Notes under the pieces: model-generated
The model's database searches: none
What the model saw: the letters and a program-made list of their open reading frames with translations, nothing else
Told to the model about the DNA's origin: nothing
Source of the DNA: Granulibacter bethesdensis CGDNIH1
GTDB taxonomy: Bacteria > Pseudomonadota > Alphaproteobacteria > Acetobacterales > Acetobacteraceae
DNA: 64,000 nucleotides
NCBI RefSeq assembly: GCF_000014285.2
Contig: NC_008343.2
Span: 956,501 to 1,020,500 of the forward strand
Reading direction: 5' to 3'
Part shown: in pieces, positions 17,462 to 25,383 of the stretch
Position numbering within the stretch: the first letter of the stretch is position 1
Layout: every line of letters begins with the position of its first letter
Made by a program: the position numbers and the translations under genes

Positions 17462-18117
17462 GATGCCAGTCCGATCAGATGCAGGATGGCGGTATAGCCG
17501 AGCATCACCAGCGCAATATCGGCCACCAGCGCTACCAGAGCCATGATCCAGCCTACCGCAATCCAACGTCCATCCCGAACGAAAACACCGGTGGCAGAGA
17601 CCAGCAGGGCGGAAGCGGGCAGCATATTGCCCAGTGGAATCGGCAGGATAATGAGGATTGCATTGCTCAGGCAGGCAAGCCCGGTCAGCTTCTGCCATAT
17701 CCCGTCCATGGCCCAAAGCCAGCCGGGCCTGCTGTGACGGCCCAGCCAGTTCAAAGGCCGCTCCAGACGCTTCAGGACGGCATTGATATCGTGTCTTGCC
17801 ATGCTTCTGCGACGCAGAAAATCAGGCATCCAGAGATGATCCCCGCGAATCATCAGACCGATGGAGATGATACAGGTAGCACCCCCGAAAACAGGTGCAG
17901 GTCCCGGTATCAGCATGGCCAGTCCAAGCAGCAACAGGATCAACCCCGGCCCGCTGCTGCCTGCATGATCGGACAGCGCACCAAGCCCGATCCGGCTGCT
18001 GGTGGGATCGGCACTGCCATCAACGATGCCATAGAGATTTGTGACGAGATTACTCTGACGGGAGGGCGGGCCAGAGGGCGGGCGAGAGGGCGGTGACGTG
18101 GCTGACGATGGCGACAC
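17458..18117 (-). CDS. ExoD-family membrane protein
   Basis: A 219-residue membrane protein of the exopolysaccharide-synthesis ExoD family. It has a soluble N-terminus, then hydrophobic pairs (GPGLILLLLGLAMLIPGPAP, CIISIGLMIRG, NAILIILPIPLGNMLPASALL, GWIMALVALVADIALVMLGYTAIL). In Sinorhizobium ExoD affects exopolysaccharide production and alkali tolerance; its molecular role is unclear. The start is uncertain: I used a GTG at 18117, which puts a Pro/Ser-rich PPSR/PPSG repeat at the N-terminus, encoded by 12-bp tandem repeats. The stop overlaps the lipid kinase start, so the pair is an operon. Confidence 0.8.
   Translation of the reverse strand: MSPSSATSPPSRPPSGPPSRQSNLVTNLYGIVDGSADPTSSRIGLGALSDHAGSSGPGLILLLLGLAMLIPGPAPVFGGATCIISIGLMIRGDHLWMPDFLRRRSMARHDINAVLKRLERPLNWLGRHSRPGWLWAMDGIWQKLTGLACLSNAILIILPIPLGNMLPASALLVSATGVFVRDGRWIAVGWIMALVALVADIALVMLGYTAILHLIGLAS
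18062..18093. repeat. 12-bp tandem repeat, about 2.7 copies, inside exoD 5' end
   Basis: Units GAGGGCGGGCCA (18062-18073), GAGGGCGGGCGA (18074-18085) and a partial GAGGGCGG (18086-18093). On the minus strand they encode PPS[RG] repeats in frame, so copy-number change would not shift the exoD frame. Confidence 0.8.
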
Positions 18118-18374
18118 GATGAAAACGGGTCTTTCTGTTGAGGATCGTAACGAGACCGTAAAGGGGTTCCGTAATCTGGAACGACTCTGGAACCATCAGG
18201 TTGCCGCATCGGCCTGTCAGATATCACGGTCAATGGCAGTGGTAATGGCTGCGGTTCGGGCTGTCATCGAGAGTGAAGCCGCACATTTCACCCTATAATT
18301 CTGCTGGACAGAGGAGAATTGCCAAACTCCTGCCTTCCTGATGGTGCTGGACGGATGCTATAGCCCCCGGCGGC
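18118..18374. other. Gap between exoD and hisZ
   Basis: About 257 bases between divergent genes. It should contain the promoters of both. I see no convincing gene; a 66-codon open frame here (18098-18298) lacks recognisable features. Confidence 0.4.
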
Positions 18375-19586
18375 ATGAGTGACATCACATCCAATAAGGC
18401 GCTGCTCCCGTCGGGACTGCGCGATCTGTTGCCTCCCGAGGCGGAGGCAGAGGCCGTTTGCGTAGCGACCCTGATGGGGGTTTTCTCGGCGCATGGTTAT
18501 CGCCGGGTCAAGCCGCCCCTGATAGAGTTCGAAGAAACCCTGTTCGCCGGAGCGGGTGGCGCTGTATCAGATCAGTCTTTCCGGCTGATGGACCCGGACA
18601 GCCATCGGATGATGGCGGTCAGACCCGATATCACACCCCAGATTGCGCGTATCGCGACCACAAGGCTGGCCGAGGCTGCGCGTCCGTTGCGGCTGTGCTA
18701 TGCCGGGGAATGTGTGCGGGTCAGCCCCGGTTCCCTTTCCGCCGACCGTCAGGTTTCTCAGGCCGGGATAGAATTGATCGGGGTTGATACGCCTTCTGCC
18801 GATGCGGAGCTTATTCTGGTCGCACGGGAAGCTCTGGCTGCAGCCGGCCTCACGCAGGTCAGTTTCGATCTGACCCTGCCTTCTCTGGTGCCGGTGCTAC
18901 TGGGGCAGGCCGGGCGTGAAGAGGGTAGTCTGAAACCCCTGCTGCATGCGTTGGATCGCAAGGATGCGGCGGAGGTGAAGAAACAGGCCGATCGCATTGT
19001 CGGGCCTGCTATCGCCGATATTCTGGGTGATCTGCTGTTATCGGCCGGTCCAGCAGACGGTGCGCTCGCCGCCTTGCAACGGGCCGCGTTGCCGGATGAG
19101 GCACAGGCTTTGGCCGAGCGTCTGGCGGCAACGGTGGGTGAAATCCAGGCCAGTGCGCCTGATCTCCGCCTGACGGTCGATCCTGTTGAATTCCGTGGCT
19201 TCCGCTATCATACCGGTATCTGCATGACGGTTTACGCCCCCGGAGGCGGTGCGCCCGGTGTGGGGCAGGAGTTGGGTGGCGGTGGCCGCTATATGTGTCA
19301 GGGGGAAGCAGGTCCGGAATCAGCATCCGGCCTGACCCTGTATCCGGAAGCCATTCTGAGGGCAGTCGCCTCCAAGCATCGCCCTGTCCGTGTATATGTT
19401 CCGGTGGGTGCCAATGCGGATCGCGCTGCGGCATTGCGGCGTCAGGGCTTTGTGACGGTGGCGGCCCTGGATGGTGTTGCCGGCGCTCATGCATCGGATC
19501 ACTTCGTAGCGGCACGGCAGCAGGGCTGTGTGCATGTCCTTGCTGACAGTGCGTTGGTCGCTGTGCCGGATGCATTGGGCAGCTGA
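18375..19586 (+). CDS. hisZ: ATP phosphoribosyltransferase regulatory subunit HisZ
   Basis: A 403-residue histidyl-tRNA-synthetase-like protein that activates, and allows histidine feedback on, the short form of HisG. It shows LPSGLRDLLPPEAEAE at the N-terminus, class II synthetase-like motif 2 regions (MAVRPDITPQIARIA, LRLCYAGECVRV), and GGGGRYM later. Some tRNA-binding synthetase features are absent, as expected of HisZ. Its presence implies a short HisG elsewhere in the genome. It is followed by a hairpin and then purA, a neighbourhood shared by many proteobacteria. Confidence 0.93.
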   Translation: MSDITSNKALLPSGLRDLLPPEAEAEAVCVATLMGVFSAHGYRRVKPPLIEFEETLFAGAGGAVSDQSFRLMDPDSHRMMAVRPDITPQIARIATTRLAEAARPLRLCYAGECVRVSPGSLSADRQVSQAGIELIGVDTPSADAELILVAREALAAAGLTQVSFDLTLPSLVPVLLGQAGREEGSLKPLLHALDRKDAAEVKKQADRIVGPAIADILGDLLLSAGPADGALAALQRAALPDEAQALAERLAATVGEIQASAPDLRLTVDPVEFRGFRYHTGICMTVYAPGGGAPGVGQELGGGGRYMCQGEAGPESASGLTLYPEAILRAVASKHRPVRVYVPVGANADRAAALRRQGFVTVAALDGVAGAHASDHFVAARQQGCVHVLADSALVAVPDALGS

Positions 19587-19602
19587 TTTTGCTTCTTTGC
19601 CT

Positions 19603-19641
19603 GCCGGTCTGATCCCGATGATATGTCAGGATCATACCGGC
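19603..19641 (+). terminator. Terminator-like hairpin between hisZ and purA
   Basis: GCCGGT..GATCC (from 19603) pairs with GGATC..ACCGGC (to 19641), with small internal mismatches. It is followed by GTGGTGTTTT. It probably ends hisZ transcripts and gives purA its own promoter. Confidence 0.55.
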
Positions 19642-19718
19642 GTGGTGTTTTAAGCGCGCAAGCGCATTGTGGATGGCAGGTTATAGAGCAGCCTGCCTGA
19701 TTTCATGGAGTAACGCGC

Positions 19719-21008
19719 ATGGCCAATGTTGCCGTGATCGGCGCCCAGTGGGGTGACGAAGGAAAAGGCAAGGTCGTGGACTGGCTCGCCAGCCGCGCCG
19801 ATGTCGTGGTTCGTTTCCAGGGCGGCCATAATGCGGGCCATACGCTGGTGGTTGGTGATCAGACTTACAAGCTGTCCCTGCTGCCCAGCGGGCTGGTGCG
19901 CGGTAAGCTCGGCATCATCGGCAATGGCGTGGTGGTCGATCCGGAGGCCCTGCTGTCTGAAATCGCCCGTGTTTCCGCCCAGGGGCTGGCCGTAGGGCCG
20001 GAGACCTTGCGCATTGCCGATAATGCGACGCTGATCCTGCCGCTGCACGGTGCTATCGACCGTGCGCGGGAGCAGGCGAGGGGTGACAGCAAGATCGGCA
20101 CCACAGGCCGCGGCATCGGCCCGGCTTATGAGGACAAGGTTGCCCGCCGCGCGATCCGTATCGCCGATCTGGCCGAGCCGGAAACCCTGTCCGCCAAGCT
20201 GGACGAGCTGCTGTTGCATCACAACACCCTTCTGGCCGGGTTGGGTGCTGAAACTTTCGAGAAGCAGGCGCTGCTCGATCAGCTTCTGGCGCTGGCGCCG
20301 AAAATTCTGCCTTATGCGGAACCGGTGTGGGAACGGCTGGATGAGATCAAGCGGGCCGGACAGCGCATCCTGTTCGAAGGGGCGCAGGCGGTGATGCTGG
20401 ATGTCGATCACGGCACCTATCCGTTTGTGACCAGCAGCAACACCATCGCGGCGACAGCAGCAGGCGGCTCCGGCATGGGGCCAAGCGCGGTCGATTTCGT
20501 ACTCGGTATTGCCAAGGCCTATTCCACCCGTGTCGGCTCTGGTCCGTTCCCGACCGAATTATTTGACGAAACCGGCGAACTGCTTGGTGATCGCGGCCAT
20601 GAATTCGGGACCGTCACCGGCCGCCGCCGTCGCTGCGGCTGGTTCGATGCGGTGCTGGTGCGGCAGGCGGTGAAGGTCGGTGGTATTCAGGGGCTGGCCC
20701 TGACCAAGCTGGATGTGCTGGATGGGCTGCCGGAGCTGAAAATCTGCACCGGCTATCAGATCAATGGCGAGACATTCCGGCGTCTGCCTGCTTCTCCTGC
20801 GGCTCAGGCGGCAGCGAAGCCGGTTTATGAGTCGATGGAAGGCTGGTCCGGCTCCACGCAGGGCGCGCGTTCATGGGCCGATCTTCCTGCGCAGGCCATC
20901 AAATATGTCCGGCGGATCGAGGAACTGACCGAGGTTCCGGTCACGCTGCTTTCCACCAGCCCGGATCGGGATGATACCATTCTGGTGAAAGACCCGTTCG
21001 AGGGTTGA
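19719..21008 (+). CDS. purA: Adenylosuccinate synthetase
   Basis: GTP-dependent joining of IMP and aspartate, the first committed step of AMP synthesis. The 429 residues match the family (about 430). Motifs: [15 protein letters not shown] at the N-terminus (GTP loop and catalytic Asp), [48 protein letters not shown], and [17 protein letters not shown] lies about 8 bases before the ATG. A strong hairpin follows at 21023-21046. No oddities. Confidence 0.98.
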   Translation: MANVAVIGAQWGDEGKGKVVDWLASRADVVVRFQGGHNAGHTLVVGDQTYKLSLLPSGLVRGKLGIIGNGVVVDPEALLSEIARVSAQGLAVGPETLRIADNATLILPLHGAIDRAREQARGDSKIGTTGRGIGPAYEDKVARRAIRIADLAEPETLSAKLDELLLHHNTLLAGLGAETFEKQALLDQLLALAPKILPYAEPVWERLDEIKRAGQRILFEGAQAVMLDVDHGTYPFVTSSNTIAATAAGGSGMGPSAVDFVLGIAKAYSTRVGSGPFPTELFDETGELLGDRGHEFGTVTGRRRRCGWFDAVLVRQAVKVGGIQGLALTKLDVLDGLPELKICTGYQINGETFRRLPASPAAQAAAKPVYESMEGWSGSTQGARSWADLPAQAIKYVRRIEELTEVPVTLLSTSPDRDDTILVKDPFEG

Positions 21009-21022
21009 GACGCCTGTAAAAA

Positions 21023-21046
21023 CGGCCCGGTTGAAAAACCGGGCCG
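21023..21046. terminator. Bidirectional intrinsic terminator between purA and rpoH
   Basis: A perfect 10-bp stem (CGGCCCGGTT, 21023-21032, and AACCGGGCCG, 21037-21046) with a GAAA tetraloop. On the minus strand it is followed by TTTTTAC, a classic terminator for rpoH; on the plus strand it also lies just after purA. Confidence 0.85.
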
Positions 21047-21083
21047 CTTGTCTGTGTTAGGGTGGAAAGCAGAAGAAAGACGA

Positions 21084-22001
21084 TCAGGCTGCGGTGGCGC
21101 GTTGATAGTCCTCGACCTTCTGATCGGCTATGCGGCGCTGTTCGATGACTTCGGCTTTCATCGCCTTCTGAAGCTTCTCGAAAGCGCGTACCTCAATCTG
21201 CCGCACCCGCTCGCGCGAGATATTGTAGTGCTGCGACAGATCTTCGAGCGTGGTCGGCTCGTCTTTCAGACGACGCTCGGTCAGGATATGGCGTTCGCGG
21301 TCGTTCAAGGTTTTCAGGGCATTGGCCAACAGGGTTTTGCGGCCACCCAATTCCTCAGTATCCGCGAGCACGGTTTCCTGTGTCTCGGCATCATCGACCA
21401 GCCAGTCCTGCCACTCTCCTTCGCCTTCCTGACGCAGCGGAGCGTTCAGGCTGTGATCCGGGGCGGACATGCGGCGGTTCATCTGCACCACATCCTGCTC
21501 CGGCACATTCAGCGAGGTAGCGATTTTGGACACCTGCTCCGGCTTCAGATCGCCATCATCAATGGCCTGCATCTGCCCCTTCAGACGGCGAAGGTTGAAG
21601 AACAGTTTTTTCTGAGCCGCAGTCGTGCCCATTTTCACCAGCGACCAGCTATGCAGGATATATTCCTGAATAGCGGCTCTGATCCACCACATCGCATAGG
21701 TTGCCAGACGGAAGCCGCGATCCGGATCGAACCGGCGGACTGCCTGCATCATCCCGACATTGCCTTCGCTGATGAGTTCACCAACGGGAAGGCCATAGCC
21801 GCGATAACCCATGGCAATTTTGGCGACGAGACGAAGATGGGAGGTGACAAGCCGATGGGCCGCACCCATATCTTCAGTGTCACGCCAGCGGCGCGACAGG
21901 TCCAGCTCCTCCTCGGGGGTGAGCATGGGATATTTGCGAATTTCCTGAAGGTAACGGGAAAGGTTGCCTTCAGGAGCGATTTTAATGACGGCAGAGGCCA
22001 C
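21084..22001 (-). CDS. rpoH: RNA polymerase heat-shock sigma factor RpoH (sigma-32)
   Basis: Directs transcription of heat-shock genes. The 305 residues show region 2 (ISEGNVGMMQAVRRFDPDRGFRLATYAMWWIRAAIQEYIL), the RpoH signature box QKKLFFNLRRLK near residue 132, and the region 4 helix-turn-helix (TLEDLSQHYNISRERVRQIEVRAFEKL). I chose the GTG at 22001 because AAAGGAG lies 7 bases upstream and the family N-terminus starts here; the open frame continues 70 codons upstream without similarity. The gene has a long, probably structured leader and its own promoter overlapping the rluD terminator. Strong terminator downstream. Confidence 0.97.
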   Translation of the reverse strand: MASAVIKIAPEGNLSRYLQEIRKYPMLTPEEELDLSRRWRDTEDMGAAHRLVTSHLRLVAKIAMGYRGYGLPVGELISEGNVGMMQAVRRFDPDRGFRLATYAMWWIRAAIQEYILHSWSLVKMGTTAAQKKLFFNLRRLKGQMQAIDDGDLKPEQVSKIATSLNVPEQDVVQMNRRMSAPDHSLNAPLRQEGEGEWQDWLVDDAETQETVLADTEELGGRKTLLANALKTLNDRERHILTERRLKDEPTTLEDLSQHYNISRERVRQIEVRAFEKLQKAMKAEVIEQRRIADQKVEDYQRATAA

Positions 22002-22156
22002 GGACAGGCTCCTTTCGTCTGGCGATGTGCTGTGTCCTGCCCATGATAAGGCGCAGAAGGCACATCGGTTCCGGAGGATAGACCGGAAAGGGTGTCCGGA
22101 AGACCTTATAGTCGCTTCATCATCCCTGCATGAGGCAATGATAAAGACGACAGGCC

Positions 22157-22187
22157 GACACGGTGGGGCACCCCACAGCACCGTGTC
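22157..22187 (-). promoter_or_regulatory. Stem-loop at the start of the rpoH leader
   Basis: A perfect 9-bp stem (GACACGGTG/CACCGTGTC, arms 22157-22165 and 22179-22187) with a 13-base loop that contains a further GGGG/CCCC pairing. If transcription starts near 22190 as the promoter predicts, this hairpin is the very 5' end of the rpoH mRNA, about 155 bases before the start codon. It could stabilise the mRNA or take part in regulation. Confidence 0.55.
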
Positions 22188-22196
22188 TGTGTGAAA

Positions 22197-22225
22197 AAGA
22201 TAAAGGACCAATCTGGTCCGGTCAA
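22197..22225 (-). promoter_or_regulatory. Probable sigma-70 promoter of rpoH
   Basis: On the minus strand TTGACC (22225-22220) and TATCTT (22202-22197) are separated by exactly 17 bases. The spacer is the rluD terminator hairpin. Start of transcription predicted near 22190. Confidence 0.5.
22205..22219 (-). terminator. Intrinsic terminator of rluD
   Basis: GGACCA/TGGTCC stem with a 3-base loop. It is followed on the minus strand by TTTATCTTTTTC, a proper T-rich tail, 25 bases after the rluD stop. Confidence 0.7.
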
Positions 22226-22243
22226 CATTAAAATTATGATAAA

Positions 22244-23236
22244 CTATGAATTATGATCGAGTAAATCGATGAGGCTCATCATATCTTCCGGCAATGGGGT
22301 CTCGAAACGCAGATTTTCACCGGTTCGTGGGTGCCTGAACCCCAGCACGCCGGCATGGAGCGCCTGGCGGGGAAAGTCGAGCAAAGCGTTTTTGACATCC
22401 TGATCCAGACTCTTTGCGACGGCTGGAATGCGGCGCAGATAGACCGGATCACCGATGATGGGATGTCCGTTTGCGGAGAGATGCACGCGGATTTGATGAG
22501 TGCGCCCGGTTGCAAGCTTGCATTCCATCCGTGTGACAGCGTCATACCATGTTGCCATGGCGCGGTAATGGGTCAGTGCGGGTTTGCCGCCATGACGGAC
22601 AATGGCCATGCGCTTGCGATCTCTTGGGTCGCGCCCGATGGCACCTTCAATATCGCCTTCTCGGGGCGTAAGGACACCCCATGCGAGCGCGGTATACAGC
22701 CTTTCCAGATCACGTGCCGCAAACAGGGCTGAAAGGGCTGCCAGAGCAAACTCCGTCTTGGCGACAACCATGACGCCGGAGGTATCTTTATCCAGACGAT
22801 GCACAATGCCGGGGCGCTTTTCTCCGCCGATTCCTGGCAGGTTCTCCCCGCAATAGGCCAGCAGCGCATTGACCAGCGTGCCGTCTGGACTACCGGGGGC
22901 CGGATGCACCACCATGCCAGCCGGTTTGTCGAGCACAATCAGATCGTCATCCTCGAACAGGATCGGGAAGGCGATGTGCTGAGCAATGGGAATGGCCGGA
23001 GCAGGGGTGGGCAGACGCAGCCGGTACAGGCTGCCGGGACGCACCATCTCAGCCGGTCCACGGACACTTTGCCCATCACGGTGGACCGCGCCACTCTCGA
23101 TCAGTGATTTCAGCCGGGAGCGGCTCATATCGGGCAGATGGATGGCCAGAAAGCGGTCAATCCGCTCCGGTACTGCGTCGGGGGCGGCGGAGACCGTTAT
23201 TTCTGCTTGGCTTGGATCGTTCGGGGTGGCAGGCAT
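22244..23236 (-). CDS. rluD: 23S rRNA pseudouridine synthase, RluD family
   Basis: Isomerises specific uridines in helix 69 of 23S rRNA. The 330 residues comprise an N-terminal S4 RNA-binding domain (ERIDRFLAIHLPDMSRSRLKSLIESGAVHRDG) and the RsuA/RluD catalytic domain with the active-site motif HRLDKDTSG (Asp near residue 150). Other family motifs are DKPAGMVVHP and TGRTHQIRVHL. The ATG at 23236 is preferred over an in-frame TTG at 23254. RluC/RluA-type specificity cannot be fully excluded, but the S4 domain plus motif set favours RluD. Confidence 0.92.
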   Translation of the reverse strand: MPATPNDPSQAEITVSAAPDAVPERIDRFLAIHLPDMSRSRLKSLIESGAVHRDGQSVRGPAEMVRPGSLYRLRLPTPAPAIPIAQHIAFPILFEDDDLIVLDKPAGMVVHPAPGSPDGTLVNALLAYCGENLPGIGGEKRPGIVHRLDKDTSGVMVVAKTEFALAALSALFAARDLERLYTALAWGVLTPREGDIEGAIGRDPRDRKRMAIVRHGGKPALTHYRAMATWYDAVTRMECKLATGRTHQIRVHLSANGHPIIGDPVYLRRIPAVAKSLDQDVKNALLDFPRQALHAGVLGFRHPRTGENLRFETPLPEDMMSLIDLLDHNS

Positions 23237-23286
23237 GGGGCGCGGATAGCGCAATTATGATCGCTTAGGAAAGACAAAGGACGTTC

Positions 23287-23592
23287 ATGCAGCAGCTTCT
23301 GAAGGCCGCCGTTATTCTGATGGGTGTTCTGATCATTGCGGGAGTGGTCGCTCTGGCCATCCTGATCCCGCAGCGTATGGGCGGTGCTGGCTGGTTTCAG
23401 CAGGGCGCGCAATCCATCTCGGTTCCGGCCCCGTCCGGTTCCCGCATTGCCAGTGTCGGGCTGAGCGACAAGAGGCTGGCACTCCATCTGCAAGGGGGTG
23501 GCCCTGATCGCGTGGTGATCGTCGATATGGCGACCGGTGCCGTGCGCGCGCAGATCGTTCTGGCCCCACAGATTCCTGAGATAGCCAGATAA
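23287..23592 (+). CDS. Small single-pass membrane protein, unknown function
   Basis: A 101-residue protein with one N-terminal membrane helix (LLKAAVILMGVLIIAGVVALAILI), then a periplasmic-looking domain of about 65 residues with a beta-strand pattern (RLALHLQGGGPDRVVIVDMATGAVRAQIVL). AAAGGA precedes the ATG. The layout resembles small anchored proteins found next to rluD in some Acetobacteraceae and Rhodospirillales, but I cannot assign a function. It is divergent from rluD with 50 bases between them. Confidence 0.65.
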   Translation: MQQLLKAAVILMGVLIIAGVVALAILIPQRMGGAGWFQQGAQSISVPAPSGSRIASVGLSDKRLALHLQGGGPDRVVIVDMATGAVRAQIVLAPQIPEIAR

Positions 23593-23599
23593 TAGGGCG

Positions 23600-23627
23600 G
23601 CGGCCTCTTGCGTTGGCAGGAGGCCGC
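23600..23627 (+). terminator. Hairpin between the small membrane protein gene and tRNA-Glu
   Basis: GCGGCCTC (23600-23607) pairs with GAGGCCGC (23620-23627), an 8-bp GC-rich stem with a 12-base loop. There is no T-tract. Confidence 0.5.
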
Positions 23628-23655
23628 ATGTATAGAGCGCCCCTCACAATGCCTC

Positions 23656-23731
23656 GTCCCATTCGTCTAGAGGCCTAGGACACCGCCCTCTCACGGCGGC
23701 AACAGGGGTTCGAATCCCCTATGGGACGCCA
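23656..23731 (+). tRNA. tRNA-Glu (anticodon CUC)
   Basis: A 76-base cloverleaf. The acceptor stem GTCCCAT/ATGGGAC closes it (23656-23662 with 23721-23727). The anticodon stem CCGCC/GGCGG holds the 7-base loop CTCTCAC, giving anticodon CTC, which reads GAG. The T-arm is AGGGGTTCGAATCCCCT. The discriminator is G at 23728 and the CCA end is encoded (23729-23731). The gene is complete and stands alone. Confidence 0.97.
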
Positions 23732-23754
23732 TTGAAATCATTAAATATTTTGAG

Positions 23755-23763
23755 TTATCCACA
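23755..23763 (+). promoter_or_regulatory. Perfect DnaA-box sequence in an AT-rich gap
   Basis: TTATCCACA, the canonical DnaA box, lies in a short AT-rich stretch just after tRNA-Glu. It is a single copy, so probably chance or a regulatory/titration site rather than an origin. Confidence 0.25.
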
Positions 23764-23768
23764 AATGT

Positions 23769-23794
23769 TTTAGATGGTGGTTTGACCATCTAAA
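23769..23794. terminator. Terminator-like hairpin between tRNA-Glu and pgl
   Basis: A perfect 10-bp stem (TTTAGATGGT, 23769-23778, and ACCATCTAAA, 23785-23794) with a 6-base loop. On the plus strand a second small AGAG/CTCT hairpin followed by CTTTTTG lies just beyond. It can end the tRNA transcript and, from the other side, the pentose-phosphate operon. Confidence 0.65.
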
Positions 23795-23842
23795 TATCAG
23801 AGATGCTCTTTTTGTTTAAACAGTTCCTAAAGGCACCAGCCT

Positions 23843-24583
23843 CTATTCGGGACTGGCGGCTCCGTCGGCGGTAAACCAGATCACCTGACCATGCGGGCAT
23901 AGATGCGTGGCGGGAACGTCGGTGGTGCCTTCACGAACAGCTTTGATAATCTCCGCCTTCCCTTTGCCCGTCACCAGAAAAGCGATCACGGATGCACTTT
24001 CCAGAGCGGGATAAGTAAGGCTGATCCTGACCTCCGGGCGGCCTTCCGATACGGCGGCAACCCATTTTTCGCGCTCTTTCAAAATGGGCTGGCCGGGAAT
24101 GAGGGACGCTGTATGGCCGTCCTCCCCGAGACCCAGAAACACGACGTCGAAAAACGGCTTTTCCGGATCGAGCGTATCAGTCCCATAATCCGCCTTCATC
24201 CTCGCTTCATAGCGTTCAGCTATGACGACTGGATCGCCTTCTCCCGGAATGGGAAAAACATTGCTGGGCGGAATGTCGATATGGGACAGCAAAGCTTCGT
24301 TCGTCATGTGGAAGTTACTGTCGGGGTCATCATGCGGAACGAAGCGCTCATCACCCCAATAAAGATGCACCCTGGTCCAGTCGATCTGCTTGTTCCACGG
24401 GGCCTGCGCAAGCGTCTGATAGAGTTTCCGGGGGGTTGATCCGCCAGACAGCGCGATACGCACCGGGGCCTGAGATTTCTGGATACGCTCGGCCAGCCAC
24501 GCGGCAACATGGTCAGCAAGAGCCTGTGCCGTATCCAGCACGACGAGTTGTCCTGGCAATGCAGCCGCACCGGGATTGGTCAT
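23843..24583 (-). CDS. pgl: 6-phosphogluconolactonase
   Basis: Hydrolyses 6-phosphogluconolactone to 6-phosphogluconate, the second oxidative pentose-phosphate step. The 246 residues carry the SOL/DevB motifs: ALSGGSTPRKLYQTLA near residue 45, VHLYWGDERFVPHDDPDSNFHM, and FLGLGEDGHTASLIPG. It is the last gene of the tkt-tal/pgi-gnd-zwf-HAD-pgl operon. Its ATG overlaps the stop of the HAD gene (ATGA), indicating coupled translation. Confidence 0.95.
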   Translation of the reverse strand: MTNPGAAALPGQLVVLDTAQALADHVAAWLAERIQKSQAPVRIALSGGSTPRKLYQTLAQAPWNKQIDWTRVHLYWGDERFVPHDDPDSNFHMTNEALLSHIDIPPSNVFPIPGEGDPVVIAERYEARMKADYGTDTLDPEKPFFDVVFLGLGEDGHTASLIPGQPILKEREKWVAAVSEGRPEVRISLTYPALESASVIAFLVTGKGKAEIIKAVREGTTDVPATHLCPHGQVIWFTADGAASPE

Positions 24584-25383
24584 GAGAGAAAATGCTCCTC
24601 CATCGCTTTCGCGAACCCTTCATCCTCGACAGAGCTGGTGACGGCGCTGGCTTCCGCCTTAACCTCATCATCCGCCTGGCCCATGGCAATGCTGAATCCG
24701 GCGACCGTGAACATTTCCACATCATTTGCTGAATCGCCGATGACCGCGATCTGCGCAGGCTCAATGCCGTAATATTCAGCGAGATAACGCACCACGCCGC
24801 CTTTGTTGGCATCGGGATGAGTGATATCGAGATAATAGGGCTGTGAACGATTGACTGACGCCTGATTGCCGAGTGTGGTCTTGATATGCCGTTCAGCGCT
24901 TTTGACGCGTTCACCATCATCGCTGACGCCCACGATCTTCACAGTGTCGTTCAGGAGTGAAAACAGATCGTCAGTCACGGCTGGATCGGATTGTGTGGTC
25001 CAGGCTTCCCGTTCTACATGCGCGGCATCGGGATTGCGCAGATACCACTGCTTCTCCGTGTAAACCCAGATATCCAGACCGGCCTCTTCCAGCATCTCGA
25101 CAGCCTGCTTCGCAGCATTCGGGTTGAGAGTGCGGGCCAGAATGGGATGAAGCGCGGTATCGGTGATCATGCCACCATTGAAGCCCGCAATCGGCGTATC
25201 AAGGGTGAGGGGTTCAAACAGCATCCGCATCCCGATCGGAGGGCGACCACTGGTTACGGCGAATTTGATCCCCTTGTCCCGCAACGCCTGCACCGCCTTG
25301 ATTGCTCGCGGGGTCAGAACTTTCTGTTTTGTGACGAGTGTATTATCGACATCGCTCAGAACAAGCCGGATATTCTGGCTCAT
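24580..25383 (-). CDS. Cof-type HAD phosphatase in the pentose-phosphate operon
   Basis: A 267-residue haloacid-dehalogenase hydrolase of subfamily IIB. Motif I is DVDNTLVTK with the nucleophile Asp, motif II lies in FAVTSGRPPIGM, and the last motifs read DANKGGVVRYLAEYYG and IGDSANDVEMF. Such proteins dephosphorylate small sugar or cofactor phosphates. It is tied into the operon by 4-base ATGA overlaps with both zwf upstream and pgl downstream, so it is made together with them. That suggests a sugar-phosphate substrate of this pathway or a metabolite-repair job (inference). Substrate not known. Confidence 0.9.
   Translation of the reverse strand: MSQNIRLVLSDVDNTLVTKQKVLTPRAIKAVQALRDKGIKFAVTSGRPPIGMRMLFEPLTLDTPIAGFNGGMITDTALHPILARTLNPNAAKQAVEMLEEAGLDIWVYTEKQWYLRNPDAAHVEREAWTTQSDPAVTDDLFSLLNDTVKIVGVSDDGERVKSAERHIKTTLGNQASVNRSQPYYLDITHPDANKGGVVRYLAEYYGIEPAQIAVIGDSANDVEMFTVAGFSIAMGQADDEVKAEASAVTSSVEDEGFAKAMEEHFLS

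Noticed and set aside
23755-23763. DnaA box taken as part of a replication origin
   Set aside because: Only one box, no AT-rich unwinding region of adequate length, no origin-linked genes such as dnaA, dnaN or hemE nearby.
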